From: an uncultured Shewanella sp.
Lineage (GTDB): Bacteria > Pseudomonadota > Gammaproteobacteria > Enterobacterales > Shewanellaceae
Direction: 5' to 3'
Assembly (NCBI RefSeq): GCF_947495455.1
Contig: NZ_CANLZC010000021.1
Location: 1 to 64,000, forward strand
Length of the DNA: 64,000 bases
The notes under the pieces were generated by a model, which was given only the letters and a program-made list of their open reading frames with translations, had not been told where the DNA came from and did no database searches. Positions 1 through 8,720 of this stretch are shown here, one piece after another. Made by a program: the position numbers and the translations under genes. Every line of letters begins with the position of its first letter. Position 1 is the stretch's first letter.

Positions 1-41
1 CCCGAGCAGTCAAACGAAGACCACAGCGATATGCTAGAAAT

Positions 42-74
42 AAAAAATGCCAATAAGCTTAACTTACTGGCATT
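42..74 (-). terminator. Hairpin with minus-strand T-run
   Basis: The arms AATGCCA-a-TAAG and CTTA-c-TGGCATT pair around a 5-nt loop. The run of A at 42-47 becomes a T-run on the minus strand. No minus-strand gene is recognised immediately to the right, so this may mark the end of a plus-strand gene lying left of the window. Weak call. Confidence 0.35.
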
Positions 75-164
75 AGCTCAGTGAAGCGCTTTTTTTGTTT
101 ATAAGATTTTAAATGATTTTTAACATACACTTTATATGTATTGTATTTGGTGTTGAGGGGAATT

Positions 165-644
165 ATGTCTGGTAAAGAAAATACGATAACATTGCGTTTT
201 TTAGCTGAGCCAGCTGATGTCAATTTTGGTGGCAAAGTGCATGGTGGTGCGGTCATGAAATGGATTGACCTTGCGGGTTATGCCTGTGCGGCTGGGTGGA
301 GTGGAAAATATTGTATTACAGCCTATGCAGGTGGGATCCGTTTTGTTAAGCCTATTTATGTGGGAAACATTGTTGAGGTGAGTGCAAGAGTGATTTACAC
401 CGGACGAACATCAATGCATTTGAGTATTGAGGTTAAGGCGGGTGATCCTAAAGGCGCTGAACGTCATGAAACGACCAATTGTATTTTGATTATGGTGGCC
501 GTTGATGATGCTGGTTCTCCCACGCCGGTTCCAGTATGGGAACCAAAAACTCAAAAAGAAATTCAAGATAGAGAGTCTGCGCTGAAGTTGATGGAATTAA
601 GAAAACAGTTAACTGATCACATGGCGTCTCATTCTGCTTTATAA
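165..644 (+). CDS. Acyl-CoA thioesterase, hotdog fold (YciA/ACOT type)
   Basis: A single-domain hotdog thioesterase of 159 residues, predicted to hydrolyse acyl-CoA to free acid and CoA in the cytoplasm. The N-terminal part has the family signature NFGGKVHGGAVMKWID, followed by a central FVKPIYVGNIVEV strand region as in YciA and acyl-CoA hydrolases. The ATG at 165 is preferred over an in-frame TTG at 141 because GAGGGG sits 5 nt upstream of it and the family motif begins soon after. The gene is monocistronic, convergent with cdd, with a bidirectional hairpin between them. The acyl-chain specificity cannot be read from the sequence. Confidence 0.85.
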   Translation: MSGKENTITLRFLAEPADVNFGGKVHGGAVMKWIDLAGYACAAGWSGKYCITAYAGGIRFVKPIYVGNIVEVSARVIYTGRTSMHLSIEVKAGDPKGAERHETTNCILIMVAVDDAGSPTPVPVWEPKTQKEIQDRESALKLMELRKQLTDHMASHSAL

Positions 645-671
645 CAGCATAACAACGTGAGTTCATATGAT

Positions 672-703
672 AAAAAGTCATTATATTGATACAATGACTT
701 TTT
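672..703. terminator. Bidirectional terminator between the thioesterase gene and cdd
   Basis: A perfect 11-bp inverted repeat, AAAAAGTCATT (672-682) and AATGACTTTTT (693-703), with a 10-nt loop. It lies between two convergent stop codons and has T-runs on both strands. Confidence 0.75.
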
Positions 704-712
704 GAATGTCTT

Positions 713-1603
713 TTATGCAGGTGTTGCCAATATATGCTCTAATTCCACCTGACTGACTGCATTGAGTGCATCGGTTGTTGCACCAATGAGTGAGACTTTA
801 CCTTTTGATGATTCTACCAATACGGCTCGTGTAATATCGGCAAAATCTTGACCATGACGCACCATTGCTGATAAGGCCATTTGCATTGGTAACATCGATG
901 GATTAAAGGCGGCATTCTCAGCATACCGACTAGTGTATTGTTTCCCATCGATGGTTTCTAATATTACGGCGGCGTGATTATGTGTATAAGGGGCATAACT
1001 TTTATTGGTATGTGCAAGGGCGGATTGCACGGCAGGATCATCTGTGTCGAGTGAGTGAGGAGTGTGCTGATCAGATAATAGAGGCCGCTTAATATTCAAA
1101 TCATTAGGGCCAAAAGCATAAGGCAAATAATGGGTTAATGACTGTGGATTTTGCTTAGGAAGGTGAATGGTGATATCTTGACCTTTGACTAGCTCATTCA
1201 TAAATTGTCGGCAATGGCCACAAGGAGAAGCATTGACTATGATATCGGTAATGTACTTTTCACCTTTGAGCCAAGCATGACTAATCGCACTTTGTTCGGC
1301 ATGGACTGAGTGAAACAAAGCCTTGCCTTGTAGTTCGATATTCGCCCCCATATAAATGTCACCGCTGGCACCTTTCGCAATAGCGCCGACATAAAATCCA
1401 CTAATGGTAGGCTTTGATAACGCTGCAGCGATGGGAAGCAGTTGAAGCAGTAATTCCTCTTCGTTTAGCTGCGTGACATCGATAAGTTGCTGCAATTGTT
1501 GAGCTGTGATATACCCTGAAAAATCGTCTGTTAACAAGGGTATTAAAGCTTGAGCCAATGGATCTGTTAATGTGTTAATGGGTTCAAGAAATCTATCCTG
1601 CAT
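713..1603 (-). CDS. cdd: Cytidine deaminase
   Basis: Long two-domain cytidine deaminase of 296 residues (E. coli Cdd has 294) that hydrolytically deaminates cytidine and deoxycytidine to uridine and deoxyuridine for pyrimidine salvage. The zinc site is complete: HAEQ at 101-104 supplies the proton-shuttling Glu103 next to the zinc-binding position, and PCGHC supplies Cys128 and Cys131. The C-terminal half is the degenerate catalytic-like domain typical of the dimeric enterobacterial form. The gene lies downstream of sbcB on the same strand with a 93-bp gap. Nothing unusual is seen. Confidence 0.95.
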   Translation of the reverse strand: MQDRFLEPINTLTDPLAQALIPLLTDDFSGYITAQQLQQLIDVTQLNEEELLLQLLPIAAALSKPTISGFYVGAIAKGASGDIYMGANIELQGKALFHSVHAEQSAISHAWLKGEKYITDIIVNASPCGHCRQFMNELVKGQDITIHLPKQNPQSLTHYLPYAFGPNDLNIKRPLLSDQHTPHSLDTDDPAVQSALAHTNKSYAPYTHNHAAVILETIDGKQYTSRYAENAAFNPSMLPMQMALSAMVRHGQDFADITRAVLVESSKGKVSLIGATTDALNAVSQVELEHILATPA

Positions 1604-1696
1604 GAACCACTCCTACTGCTATTATTTTTATTGGCAGCCAATAGTAACATAGAAAAAAATAAAGTGTGCAGTGGTTCAGTGCAGATTAATCAAGTT

Positions 1697-3109
1697 TCAT
1701 AGAGATTGAAGGTAACGACACAATGCTGAAAGTAGCTTTTGCTTATTTTCGTCACTGGTGGTTTCTTCGATTAAATTTTCTAAATTAATCATGTAAGCAG
1801 GATCATTGAGTCTGTCTTGGCAAAAGGTACGCCATTTATCTTGCTCACTTTGATTGAGTGTTTCTGGATAGTTACGGCCGCGGTATCGAAATAACATTTC
1901 TTCGAGCCTTTCATCGTCAAAATTCAATGTTAATGCGGCGAGGTTACTCGGTTGTGTATGCCTAATCATTTCCATTTTATCTTTGTCTGCTTTACTGAAA
2001 AAGCCACCACTATAAAGTTGTAGATCCGGATCTGTGATGTTTTTGTCATGGGGTAAATCAAATAAAGCGATGAGTTTTTCTCTGATCTCTGGGTGTTGTT
2101 TAAGGCGCTTATATTGCTCTCTGGCAAAGGACTTGTCTATGTCTAAGCGCTGTGCATTGTCATCGGTGAGGGTTTTTGCTGGGGCAACAAATGGACATTT
2201 ATTAATGTGTAATTGTTTCACGCCAATGGGTAATTCATTCTCCGCAAGTTCACTATGCTTGGTATACATACGCTTTTGAATGGCTTCAACGGACAAGTCA
2301 ATGAGGGGGGTAATATCCATATTAAGATTGATACATATCACCGCGTTTTTATTCGTGCTGTGGTAGGCAACGGGAGCGATAATCGCGGTACAGCCGTTGA
2401 GTGCACTGATCTTTGAACTCACATGTATCAAAGGTTTCATTTCCAGTACATCAATATGCTGACTAACTGCTTGTTTGCGTCTTAAACTAAAATAGTAATC
2501 AAAGAGTTTAGGTTGAACTTTTTTGATTAACTTAGCAATGGCAATTGTGGCATACACATCCGACATGGCATCATGGGCTTTCTCATGATTTAATTGGTTG
2601 GCCTTTGTGAGATCTTCGAGTTTAAAGCTTGGAGAGCCATCTTCTTTTTCAGGCCAAGCAATTCCCTCTGGTCTAAAGGCATAGCATGCTCTGACTAAGT
2701 CAATCAGATCCCAACGACTATTACCGTTTTGCCACTCTCTTGCGTAGGGATCAAAAAAGTTGCGATATAAACCATAACGGGTGACTTCGTCATCAAATCG
2801 TAAAGAGTTATATCCTACGACACAGGTTTGTGGTTGACAAAATATTTGATTAATTCGAGCCATAAATTCAGCTTCAGGAACGCCTTTTAGGTTTGCTAGT
2901 TGAGGCGTGATCCCTGTGATCAAGATGGCTTCCGGTGAAGGAAGGTAATCTTTTGCTTGCTGACAATAAAGGTTAATCGGCTCATCAATAATATTGAAAT
3001 CCATGTCTGTGCGGATCCCAGCAAATTGTGAGGGGCGATCTTTGGCTGGATTGGCACCAAAGGTTTCATAGTCGTGCCAGAAAAAAGTAGGCTGAATGGC
3101 TGATGGCAT
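1697..3109 (-). CDS. sbcB: Exodeoxyribonuclease I
   Basis: ExoI degrades single-stranded DNA 3' to 5' in recombination and mismatch repair. From the start at 3109 the protein is 470 residues (E. coli 475). The DEDD exonuclease core begins with HDYETFG near residue 12, then AHDAMSDVYAT supplies the later acidic/His motif, and the C-terminal half matches the SH3-like and helical ExoI domains (YRGRNYP motif). The frame stays open to an ATG at 3172 with a GAGAG 8 nt upstream. That start would add 21 hydrophobic residues not expected in this cytoplasmic enzyme. The 3109 start fits the family length best but has no clear ribosome site, so the start is uncertain. Confidence 0.92.
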   Translation of the reverse strand: MPSAIQPTFFWHDYETFGANPAKDRPSQFAGIRTDMDFNIIDEPINLYCQQAKDYLPSPEAILITGITPQLANLKGVPEAEFMARINQIFCQPQTCVVGYNSLRFDDEVTRYGLYRNFFDPYAREWQNGNSRWDLIDLVRACYAFRPEGIAWPEKEDGSPSFKLEDLTKANQLNHEKAHDAMSDVYATIAIAKLIKKVQPKLFDYYFSLRRKQAVSQHIDVLEMKPLIHVSSKISALNGCTAIIAPVAYHSTNKNAVICINLNMDITPLIDLSVEAIQKRMYTKHSELAENELPIGVKQLHINKCPFVAPAKTLTDDNAQRLDIDKSFAREQYKRLKQHPEIREKLIALFDLPHDKNITDPDLQLYSGGFFSKADKDKMEMIRHTQPSNLAALTLNFDDERLEEMLFRYRGRNYPETLNQSEQDKWRTFCQDRLNDPAYMINLENLIEETTSDENKQKLLSALCRYLQSL

Positions 3110-3254
3110 GTATAGCGTCGCTGCAGTAAATAAGTTGATGAATGTAATGATAACATTAATCCTTACATTCATGCTGTATTCTCTCGTTTCTTAGGTATAA
3201 AATGCAACGCAATCTTGCTTTATAGCGAGAGATTATCATTGGATAGGAATCATC

Positions 3255-4079
3255 ATGAAATACCGTTGTCCCTTATGCTGTCATGCATTAGTACTAGAAG
3301 ATAAAAGCTGGCGCTGTCAAAATAATCATGTATTTGACTGCGCTAAAGAAGGCTATGTGAATTTATTGCCAGTACAAAAAAAGAATTCAAAGGATCCTGG
3401 GGATAATAAGCCCATGATTGTTGCTCGCAGAGAATTTTTAAATAAAGGGTACTATCAAGCGTTAAGTGATCGAGTCAATGCGTTGGCCGTTCAATTTTCA
3501 CCGAATATGACATCGGTTTTAGACATTGGATGTGGGGAAGGTTATTACAGTCATCGTTTATTGAAAGCGATATCAGATGTTCAAGAAACAGAAGCCCCTT
3601 TGTCATTTAATGGGGTCGATATTTCAAAATCAGCGTTGAAGTTTGCATCAAAACGTTATTCTGATATAGATTTTAGTGTTGCAAGTGCGTTTGAAATGCC
3701 TTTTTTTGATAACAGTTTTGATTTTATGTTAAGGATTTATGCGCCTTCTCTTGATGAGGAATTGAAGCGGGTAATGAAGCAAGAGGGAGTGTTATTGACT
3801 GTATCAGCCGGTCCTCAACATCATTTTGAGCTAAAGGAGCTCATTTACGATGAACCTGAGTTACATACCGATGAGCAAAGTGTGATTGAAGGCTTTGATT
3901 TACTCCATAATGAGAGACTTAGGTGGGTATTAAAAATGGATAATGAAGTCGATATTACTCATTTTTTGAATATGACACCTTATGCTTGGAAATTAACGGA
4001 TGAACAAAAGTATGATTTAGCTCATCGAGGTTTAAGCTGCCAGCTTGATTTTAAAATTGAGTTATTTAAAGCCGTTTAG
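3255..4079 (+). CDS. rlmA: 23S rRNA (guanine(745)-N1)-methyltransferase
   Basis: Class I SAM methyltransferase that modifies N1 of G745 in helix 35 of 23S rRNA. The N-terminal zinc ribbon is intact with Cys5, Cys8, Cys21 and His25, the same positions as in E. coli RlmA. The SAM-binding loop LDIGCGEG is at 89-96, and the C-terminal part has the MTPYAWK motif of the family. Length is 274 residues (E. coli 269). The gene is divergent from sbcB and monocistronic. The Gram-negative neighbourhood favours RlmA(I) over the tylosin-resistance relative TlrB. Confidence 0.93.
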   Translation: MKYRCPLCCHALVLEDKSWRCQNNHVFDCAKEGYVNLLPVQKKNSKDPGDNKPMIVARREFLNKGYYQALSDRVNALAVQFSPNMTSVLDIGCGEGYYSHRLLKAISDVQETEAPLSFNGVDISKSALKFASKRYSDIDFSVASAFEMPFFDNSFDFMLRIYAPSLDEELKRVMKQEGVLLTVSAGPQHHFELKELIYDEPELHTDEQSVIEGFDLLHNERLRWVLKMDNEVDITHFLNMTPYAWKLTDEQKYDLAHRGLSCQLDFKIELFKAV

Positions 4080-4478
4080 CCAGCGAAATGTAGATTGTTT
4101 TGATGGAAGTACAAAAGATTATTTTTTATATCAAAAACTGAATATTTTATTTTGACTGTTTAACTGTGATAAGGTTCGTTTAATTTATTGTTAACATTGG
4201 TTTTTTTAGTGAAAAACTCGGTTTTAACCTTTAATTCTATTTTAAATGTGCTGAAATTAAGAGCAACTGACCGAAATGTAAGTGAAAATATCTGTTCATA
4301 TGTTTTTATTGTTTGTTGACTTATCCTGTGAATAGGTTATAGTTATTTCAGCTTGAAAGTTGGGCTTATTTATGTGTGTTTCAATACGACCTGTTCGTCC
4401 TGTCAACATTAAGTAAACCGGCATTTTCCAGCGTTACCGCCGTTAAGGCTTTAATTTATACATACAGGATTTAATATC
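4080..4478 (+). promoter_or_regulatory. Promoter and long 5' leader of the cold-shock gene
   Basis: A TTGACT (4316-4321) - 16 nt - TATAGT (4338-4343) promoter lies in this gene-free stretch. It predicts a start near 4350 and a leader of about 130 nt before the ATG at 4479. Long structured leaders are typical of cspA-type genes, where they act as RNA thermosensors. A short inverted element with GCCGTTAAGGC is visible near 4438-4450. AGGAT 9 nt before the ATG is the likely ribosome site. No exact copy of the E. coli cold box was found. Confidence 0.6.
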
Positions 4479-4682
4479 ATGCAAACTACTGGTGTCGTTA
4501 AGTGGTTCAACTCTGATAAAGGTTTCGGATTCATCGAGCAAGAATCAGGCCCAGATGTATTTGTACACTTCCGTGCAATCAACTCAGACGGTTTCAAAAC
4601 TCTTGACGAAGGTCAAAAAGTTTCTTTCACCGTTACTCAAGGCCAAAAAGGCCCTCAAGCTGAAAACGTTACTGTCATTTAA
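4479..4682 (+). CDS. Cold-shock protein, CspA family
   Basis: A 67-residue single cold-shock domain that binds single-stranded nucleic acid and acts as an RNA chaperone. RNP1 (KGFGFI, residues 14-19) and RNP2 (VFVHF, 27-31) are both intact, as is the N-terminal GVVKWFN strand. It has a long leader with its own promoter and is followed by an intrinsic terminator, so it is monocistronic. The exact paralogue letter (CspA, CspC, CspE and so on) cannot be assigned from sequence alone. Confidence 0.95.
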   Translation: MQTTGVVKWFNSDKGFGFIEQESGPDVFVHFRAINSDGFKTLDEGQKVSFTVTQGQKGPQAENVTVI

Positions 4683-4738
4683 GTTTGAAAATCTACTTGG
4701 TTAATTCAAACTTAACTAAGTAAACAAAAAATTCATAA

Positions 4739-4766
4739 GGGCTGTGTTTAACACGGCTCTTTTTTC
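4739..4766 (+). terminator. Intrinsic terminator of the cold-shock gene
   Basis: The stem GCTGTGT / ACACGGC (one G-U pair) has a TTA loop at 4741-4757, is preceded by an A-tract and is followed by TCTTTTTT. Confidence 0.8.
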
Positions 4767-5040
4767 TTTTCTATTTTTATCTTTTCTTTTTCTCCTTCGA
4801 AGCATTGACTCAATTTATCCCTTTTTGTGTTTTTTTAGACTTGTCGTCGATGTTAGTAATAAGTGTCTAATATAGCGTTGTAGCAAGATGCAGCTTTATC
4901 GTTAGAGCATTCCATTTGTTTTAGTGTGCAAGATTGCTAATTTACTTAGTTTATTACATTATTGGATATTGAAAGAAATCATTATATCTGTATGAGAAAG
5001 CAAGCTGGCTGTGTATGGTAATGAAAGAGTGATATTAGAA

Positions 5041-5081
5041 GATCCCCAATCTATCAGAATGTGGTGATTAGATTGGGGATC
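5041..5081 (-). terminator. Hairpin downstream of the CsgI/YccT-like gene
   Basis: A perfect 13-bp inverted repeat, GATCCCCAATCTA (5041-5053) and TAGATTGGGGATC (5069-5081), with a 15-nt loop. It lies 40 bp past the stop of the minus-strand gene. The T-run is poor, so it may act as an RNA 3'-end stabiliser rather than a strong terminator. Nothing else is seen between 4770 and 5121. Confidence 0.5.
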
Positions 5082-5121
5082 CATTTCGAGCGTCATACTT
5101 TTTGATAATGATTAAGGCAAT

Positions 5122-5760
5122 TTAATTGTTTTCAATTCGCTTTTTGAAACTCTCTTTTGTAGCTTCATCGGCTTGACTATACCAAAAATCAAGCATTTGC
5201 CCCACGTTAACTTGATTATTCACAGGCGAAGCGTCATTGGATGATGTTGATGGCGTTTGTGCCGGGATAGAAGCTGTATCGATATTGAGTGAACTCAATG
5301 CAGCAGCTTGGTTAGTTTTATTGTAGGCGGCGATTTCAGCCTCATAATCTCGACCAAATTGTAATCCTTTTTTCATCAGTTTATCTTGTTTAAAAGGCAC
5401 CGCTTTACCTTTCTTATCTGTGAGTGTGAGTGTCGGTTTGTGGTTAAACTTTTGGGCCGCATTCATGGTACGTAAATTGGGAAGGCTTAAAGAATATGAT
5501 GTGTTGAAACCTTTAAATGTCATAATGATGACATCTGAGTCAAATGAGCTTTCTTGATCTTGTTGATAAAAATTACCTTGGTAACGAAAAGCAATTTGGT
5601 TAATGCCGTTTGGCAGCTTTATTTTTTCATTTCCAGAGGCATCCTTTCCGTTGACTAAAACGAGTTCGGCATTATAAGGCATCTTAAGAGTGATATCAGC
5701 TAAAGCGGGAAAACCAACACTGAGGGTTATAAGGGCAGCAAGCAAAGGCATTTTTTTCAT
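5122..5760 (-). CDS. Periplasmic DUF2057 / UPF0319 protein (YccT/CsgI-like)
   Basis: A 212-residue protein with a clear Sec signal peptide ending at about FPALA-D (residue 21). The mature part is typical of DUF2057, with strands such as LKMPYNAELVLVNGK and an FKGFNTSYSL-type segment. The E. coli relative YccT/CsgI is a periplasmic inhibitor of curli assembly. That role is known only for the E. coli protein, and no curli genes are visible here. The low-complexity Ser/Asn/Thr segment near residues 160-180 looks like a flexible linker. Monocistronic, with a hairpin downstream and a MITE-like element just upstream. Confidence 0.8.
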   Translation of the reverse strand: MKKMPLLAALITLSVGFPALADITLKMPYNAELVLVNGKDASGNEKIKLPNGINQIAFRYQGNFYQQDQESSFDSDVIIMTFKGFNTSYSLSLPNLRTMNAAQKFNHKPTLTLTDKKGKAVPFKQDKLMKKGLQFGRDYEAEIAAYNKTNQAAALSSLNIDTASIPAQTPSTSSNDASPVNNQVNVGQMLDFWYSQADEATKESFKKRIENN

Positions 5761-5779
5761 AATATATCCAGTGAATGAT

Positions 5780-6046
5780 TAGGGCCTGTTTATCTTTGGT
5801 GGTTAAATTATGTCCGAGATAAACGTGTTTTAATCGCGACGGGAGGAATGACGCCTAGTGAACTACGCAAATTTCTCCCAACAAAGAGTAAAACACGTTT
5901 AGCCGGATCCTACGGACAGCGTTTGTGGCTCCTTTCTACGGCGTTATCGTTTGTTTATGTAGAATAACTACACCACACAAGCTCTACCTTGTATAAAGAA
6001 CCCACAAACTGCTGCAGAAATCATCACTAAAGATAAACAGGCCCTA
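5780..6046. mobile_element. MITE-like element with terminal inverted repeats
   Basis: A 263-bp non-coding element (5782-6044) bounded by inverted repeats that begin GGGCCTGTTTATCTTT. The arms 5779-5801 and 6025-6047 differ at one position over 23 bp. TA dinucleotides at 5780-5781 and 6045-6046 are consistent with a TA target duplication. A second, internal inverted repeat pairs AAACGTGTTTTA (about 5820-5831) with its complement near 5889-5900. There is no transposase frame, so mobility would need an enzyme supplied in trans. It sits in the presumed promoter region of the DUF2057 gene. Confidence 0.75.
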
Positions 6047-6047
6047 A

Positions 6048-6462
6048 AAAGTTTAATTAAAATTAATTTTTTAGCATAACATTGGCCATTTCATCTGAAT
6101 ACGGAAAAATGTCTACTTTTCACCTTTTTAATCCTGTAATGCTTGTTGAAAGCCTTAATGCATGCTTTTTGTTTTTTTAGTGTAACTTTTGGTGTTTTAT
6201 TGTTTATTTTGTTGTGGTTGTTGTTTTCTGTGGTTGCAAAAAAAATGCGAAATAGAGGGGGGTTAATAAATTTGAGTGCTTGTGATTTGTTGCTTTTATT
6301 TGTTTGCGGATAAACAAGGGCTTTGATGTCATGATTCAACTACAATAGACATAATATTTGTTCATTTGGAAAGATTAGCTCTATGCAAGGCTTGCTAATA
6401 GGGTAAAATGATAGAAGTTTTTGAGTATTTGCATTTTTATAAAAAGTGGTCTTGGGGGAAAT
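6048..6462. other. AT-rich intergenic stretch before corA
   Basis: No supported gene. The only frame (minus strand, 6091-6339) is Lys/Asn-rich low complexity without a ribosome site. The corA promoter presumably lies near its right end. Confidence 0.5.
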
Positions 6463-7410
6463 ATGATAACAGCCTATGTCTATGAAGATCGTCATTTAAC
6501 GATCAGTGAATTAAACATACTGGATACTATTCCTCCTGGTACCATTTGGTTAGATCTGTACAAACCCGATGACGAAGAGCGTATTTGGCTTAGCGGTTTT
6601 TCTGTAGAAGAAGTGCCAGATGAAGAGGATATTAATGAAATTGAAGCCTCCGCTCGTTTTTATCAAAATAAAGATGGCTTACATATCAATTCATTATTTC
6701 CACAGCGTGCTGGACAGGATGTCAGAGGCGTTAACGTGTCCTTTAATTTGAGAGATAATTTTCTCTTGACGATACGAGAAGAAGAAGTTGGCTTAATTCG
6801 CTTATTACGAAACTATTTACGCTTAGGCCGAATAGAAGTGGCGACGCCTCAAGGGCTTTTTTTGGAGTTATTTAATTTAAAAGTCGATTACCTTTCTGAT
6901 TTAATAGAAGATGTTTATACTGTATTAGAGAATGTGAGTGAAGAGGTCTTTAAAAATGAAGAATTGGATGATGTGTTTAAACTCATTACTCGCCAAGAAG
7001 ATTCAAATGGAAAGATACGGTTAAGTTTATTGGATACTCAGCGTTCATTGCGCTATATGCAAAGGTACTATCGTGGTCAGTTATCAGATCATGAGCTAAA
7101 AGACTTACGGGAAATGCTATCAGATATCGAGTCTTTAATGCCTCATAGTCAGTTTATTTTCGATAAATTAAATTTTTTATTGGATGCTGCTATGGGCTTT
7201 AGTGGATTACAGCAAAATAGGATCATTAAGATTTTTTCCGTTGCAGCAGTGATTTTTCTACCTCCAACGGTTATTGCCAGTGGTTACGGAATGAATTTTG
7301 ATAATATGCCAGAGCTACATTGGTCTTTTGGATATCCTATGGCAGTCATGATGATGGTTGGTAGTGCAGCTGGAACTTATTTCTTTTTTAAGCGTAAAGG
7401 CTGGCTATAA
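6463..7410 (+). CDS. corA: Magnesium/cobalt transporter CorA
   Basis: A 315-residue CorA-family divalent cation channel of the inner membrane. A large N-terminal cytoplasmic domain (IEASARFYQNKDGLHI motif) is followed by a long stalk helix and two C-terminal membrane segments. The first of these ends in the YGMN selectivity signature (GMN at about 276-278), with MPEL in the periplasmic loop, and the C-terminus is basic (KRKGWL). The ATG at 6463 is chosen because GGGGGA lies just upstream and the protein then aligns with E. coli CorA (316 residues). The frame itself opens at 6421. Close similarity throughout favours CorA over the Zn exporter ZntB. Confidence 0.93.
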   Translation: MITAYVYEDRHLTISELNILDTIPPGTIWLDLYKPDDEERIWLSGFSVEEVPDEEDINEIEASARFYQNKDGLHINSLFPQRAGQDVRGVNVSFNLRDNFLLTIREEEVGLIRLLRNYLRLGRIEVATPQGLFLELFNLKVDYLSDLIEDVYTVLENVSEEVFKNEELDDVFKLITRQEDSNGKIRLSLLDTQRSLRYMQRYYRGQLSDHELKDLREMLSDIESLMPHSQFIFDKLNFLLDAAMGFSGLQQNRIIKIFSVAAVIFLPPTVIASGYGMNFDNMPELHWSFGYPMAVMMMVGSAAGTYFFFKRKGWL

Positions 7411-7422
7411 AAATTACAGATT

Positions 7423-7728
7423 TTATATCGATTTTAATTTCATTACGCAAGCCGGTAAGTTGTTTGTGCCAGCTTGCTCGATGACTGCCGACAAATAGTT
7501 GAGCTTTTCTGTTAGAATAGTCATAGCCAGATAGCTTCTGTCACGGCTATTGTGGCAGCGATTGAGTCTTAGCATTAAATTATGTTGAATACACATGAGT
7601 CGGTGTTGGTGGTATTGAGGTGCTGTTGCTATGGTTTTTTGAGTGACTTGCTCTTGCAATTGATTTAACGCTTCTGGATCGTGCTTGGCTAACCATTTTA
7701 ATTCATCAAAAGGGGGTAAAGGCTCCAT
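7423..7728 (-). CDS. DUF3135 family protein
   Basis: A small cytoplasmic protein of 101 residues whose N-terminus (LPPFDELKWLAKHDPEAL) is the signature of DUF3135, a family of unknown function common in Shewanella and Vibrio. It has a helical C-terminal half with no catalytic motif visible. It is convergent with corA with only 12 bp between stops. AGGAG lies directly upstream of the ATG. No function is proposed. Confidence 0.75.
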   Translation of the reverse strand: MEPLPPFDELKWLAKHDPEALNQLQEQVTQKTIATAPQYHQHRLMCIQHNLMLRLNRCHNSRDRSYLAMTILTEKLNYLSAVIEQAGTNNLPACVMKLKSI

Positions 7729-7760
7729 TTTATCTCCTCATTCGTTTATGATTAACCTAA

Positions 7761-7800
7761 GTCTACCTTAATCTACCTTAATCTACCTTAATCTACCTTA
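7761..7800. repeat. Tandem 10-bp repeat, four units
   Basis: Four head-to-tail units of (A/G)TCTACCTTA follow the DUF3135 start and are ended by a partial GTCTAG. Placed between two divergent genes, it could affect promoter spacing by slippage. Confidence 0.8.
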
Positions 7801-7909
7801 GTCTAGTTTTATATTTTTATCGAGTTAGCTTAAGTATTTATACATTTACTTTATAAACACATAGCTTTTACAATGAAACAATTTCAATTGTTTTGAGTGT
7901 AGGGCGTTT

Positions 7910-8605
7910 ATGGATTTTATTGAAGTATATGAAAATGCGATTCCGAAGAGCTTGTGTGATGAGTTAATCGCCACTTTGGAGCAACATGAAGGGACGGTTC
8001 AAGGTCGAACAGGCCATGGTGTCGATTTGAATAAGAAAGACAGTTTAGATTTAACCTTAGACAGTTTTTCAGATTTAAGTGAGTTGAGAAATACATTATT
8101 AACCTATGCATTGAAACCTATTACACAATATTTTGACCAATATTCTATGGCTTTGATGGGAGCTGTCGCAGTGAATGTTGCGGATGATCAAGGTGGCTCT
8201 GTGACGTTAACGCCAGATAATTATCATCAATTTGGAAGGCCAAGGGCACAGGCATTAGTTAAGTATTTATATAGAAGCGGCTCCATCAATATACAAAAAT
8301 ACGAAAAAAATAAAGGGGGGTACCCTCATTGGCATTCAGAGCAATTTCCTCAATTAAATCACAATGAAGCTCTGCACCGAGTCGTGCTTTACATGTTTTA
8401 CCTAAATGATGTTGAAGACGGTGGAGAAACAGAGTTTTTCTATCAAAATAAGAAAATAACGCCAAAAAAAGGGACTATGGTTATCGCTCCAGCCAGTTTT
8501 ACACATAGTCACCGTGGTATCACACCCAAAAGTAATGATAAGTACATTGCCACATCATGGGTGATGTTTAATCGTGCTGAGCAATTATATGCGCCAATAA
8601 AGTAA
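7910..8605 (+). CDS. 2OG-Fe(II) oxygenase (prolyl 4-hydroxylase-like)
   Basis: A 231-residue double-stranded beta-helix dioxygenase expected to use 2-oxoglutarate, O2 and Fe(II). The iron site can be traced: HSE at 142-144 (an H-x-E variant of H-x-D) and His201 in HSHRG, with Lys211 about ten residues later as the likely 2-oxoglutarate anchor. The YLNDVEDGGETEF segment is diagnostic of P4H-type domains. The substrate is unknown. Monocistronic, with GTAGGG upstream of the ATG. Confidence 0.85.
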   Translation: MDFIEVYENAIPKSLCDELIATLEQHEGTVQGRTGHGVDLNKKDSLDLTLDSFSDLSELRNTLLTYALKPITQYFDQYSMALMGAVAVNVADDQGGSVTLTPDNYHQFGRPRAQALVKYLYRSGSINIQKYEKNKGGYPHWHSEQFPQLNHNEALHRVVLYMFYLNDVEDGGETEFFYQNKKITPKKGTMVIAPASFTHSHRGITPKSNDKYIATSWVMFNRAEQLYAPIK

Positions 8606-8675
8606 ACTGTGATTAATGGCGTTGAATTTTATGTAGCAGGATTTAAGTGTGTCTTTGCTTTTTTAAGTCGGGCTA

Positions 8676-8703
8676 TAGGCTTAAATGATAGATTTTAAGC
8701 CTA
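8676..8703. terminator. Hairpin between convergent genes
   Basis: The inverted repeat TAGGCTTAAA / TTTAAGCCTA (10 bp, 8-nt loop) lies between the oxygenase gene and phoQ. It has no T-run, so it is a weak candidate terminator. Confidence 0.4.
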
Positions 8704-8720
8704 TGCATCAATATGCGGCA

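Noticed and set aside
59..256. Minus-strand ORF overlapping the thioesterase start
   Set aside because: Shadow of a well-supported gene and its promoter region; no family features.
6091..6339. 82-codon minus-strand ORF
   Set aside because: Lys/Asn-rich low-complexity product of AT-rich DNA, no ribosome site, no recognisable domain.
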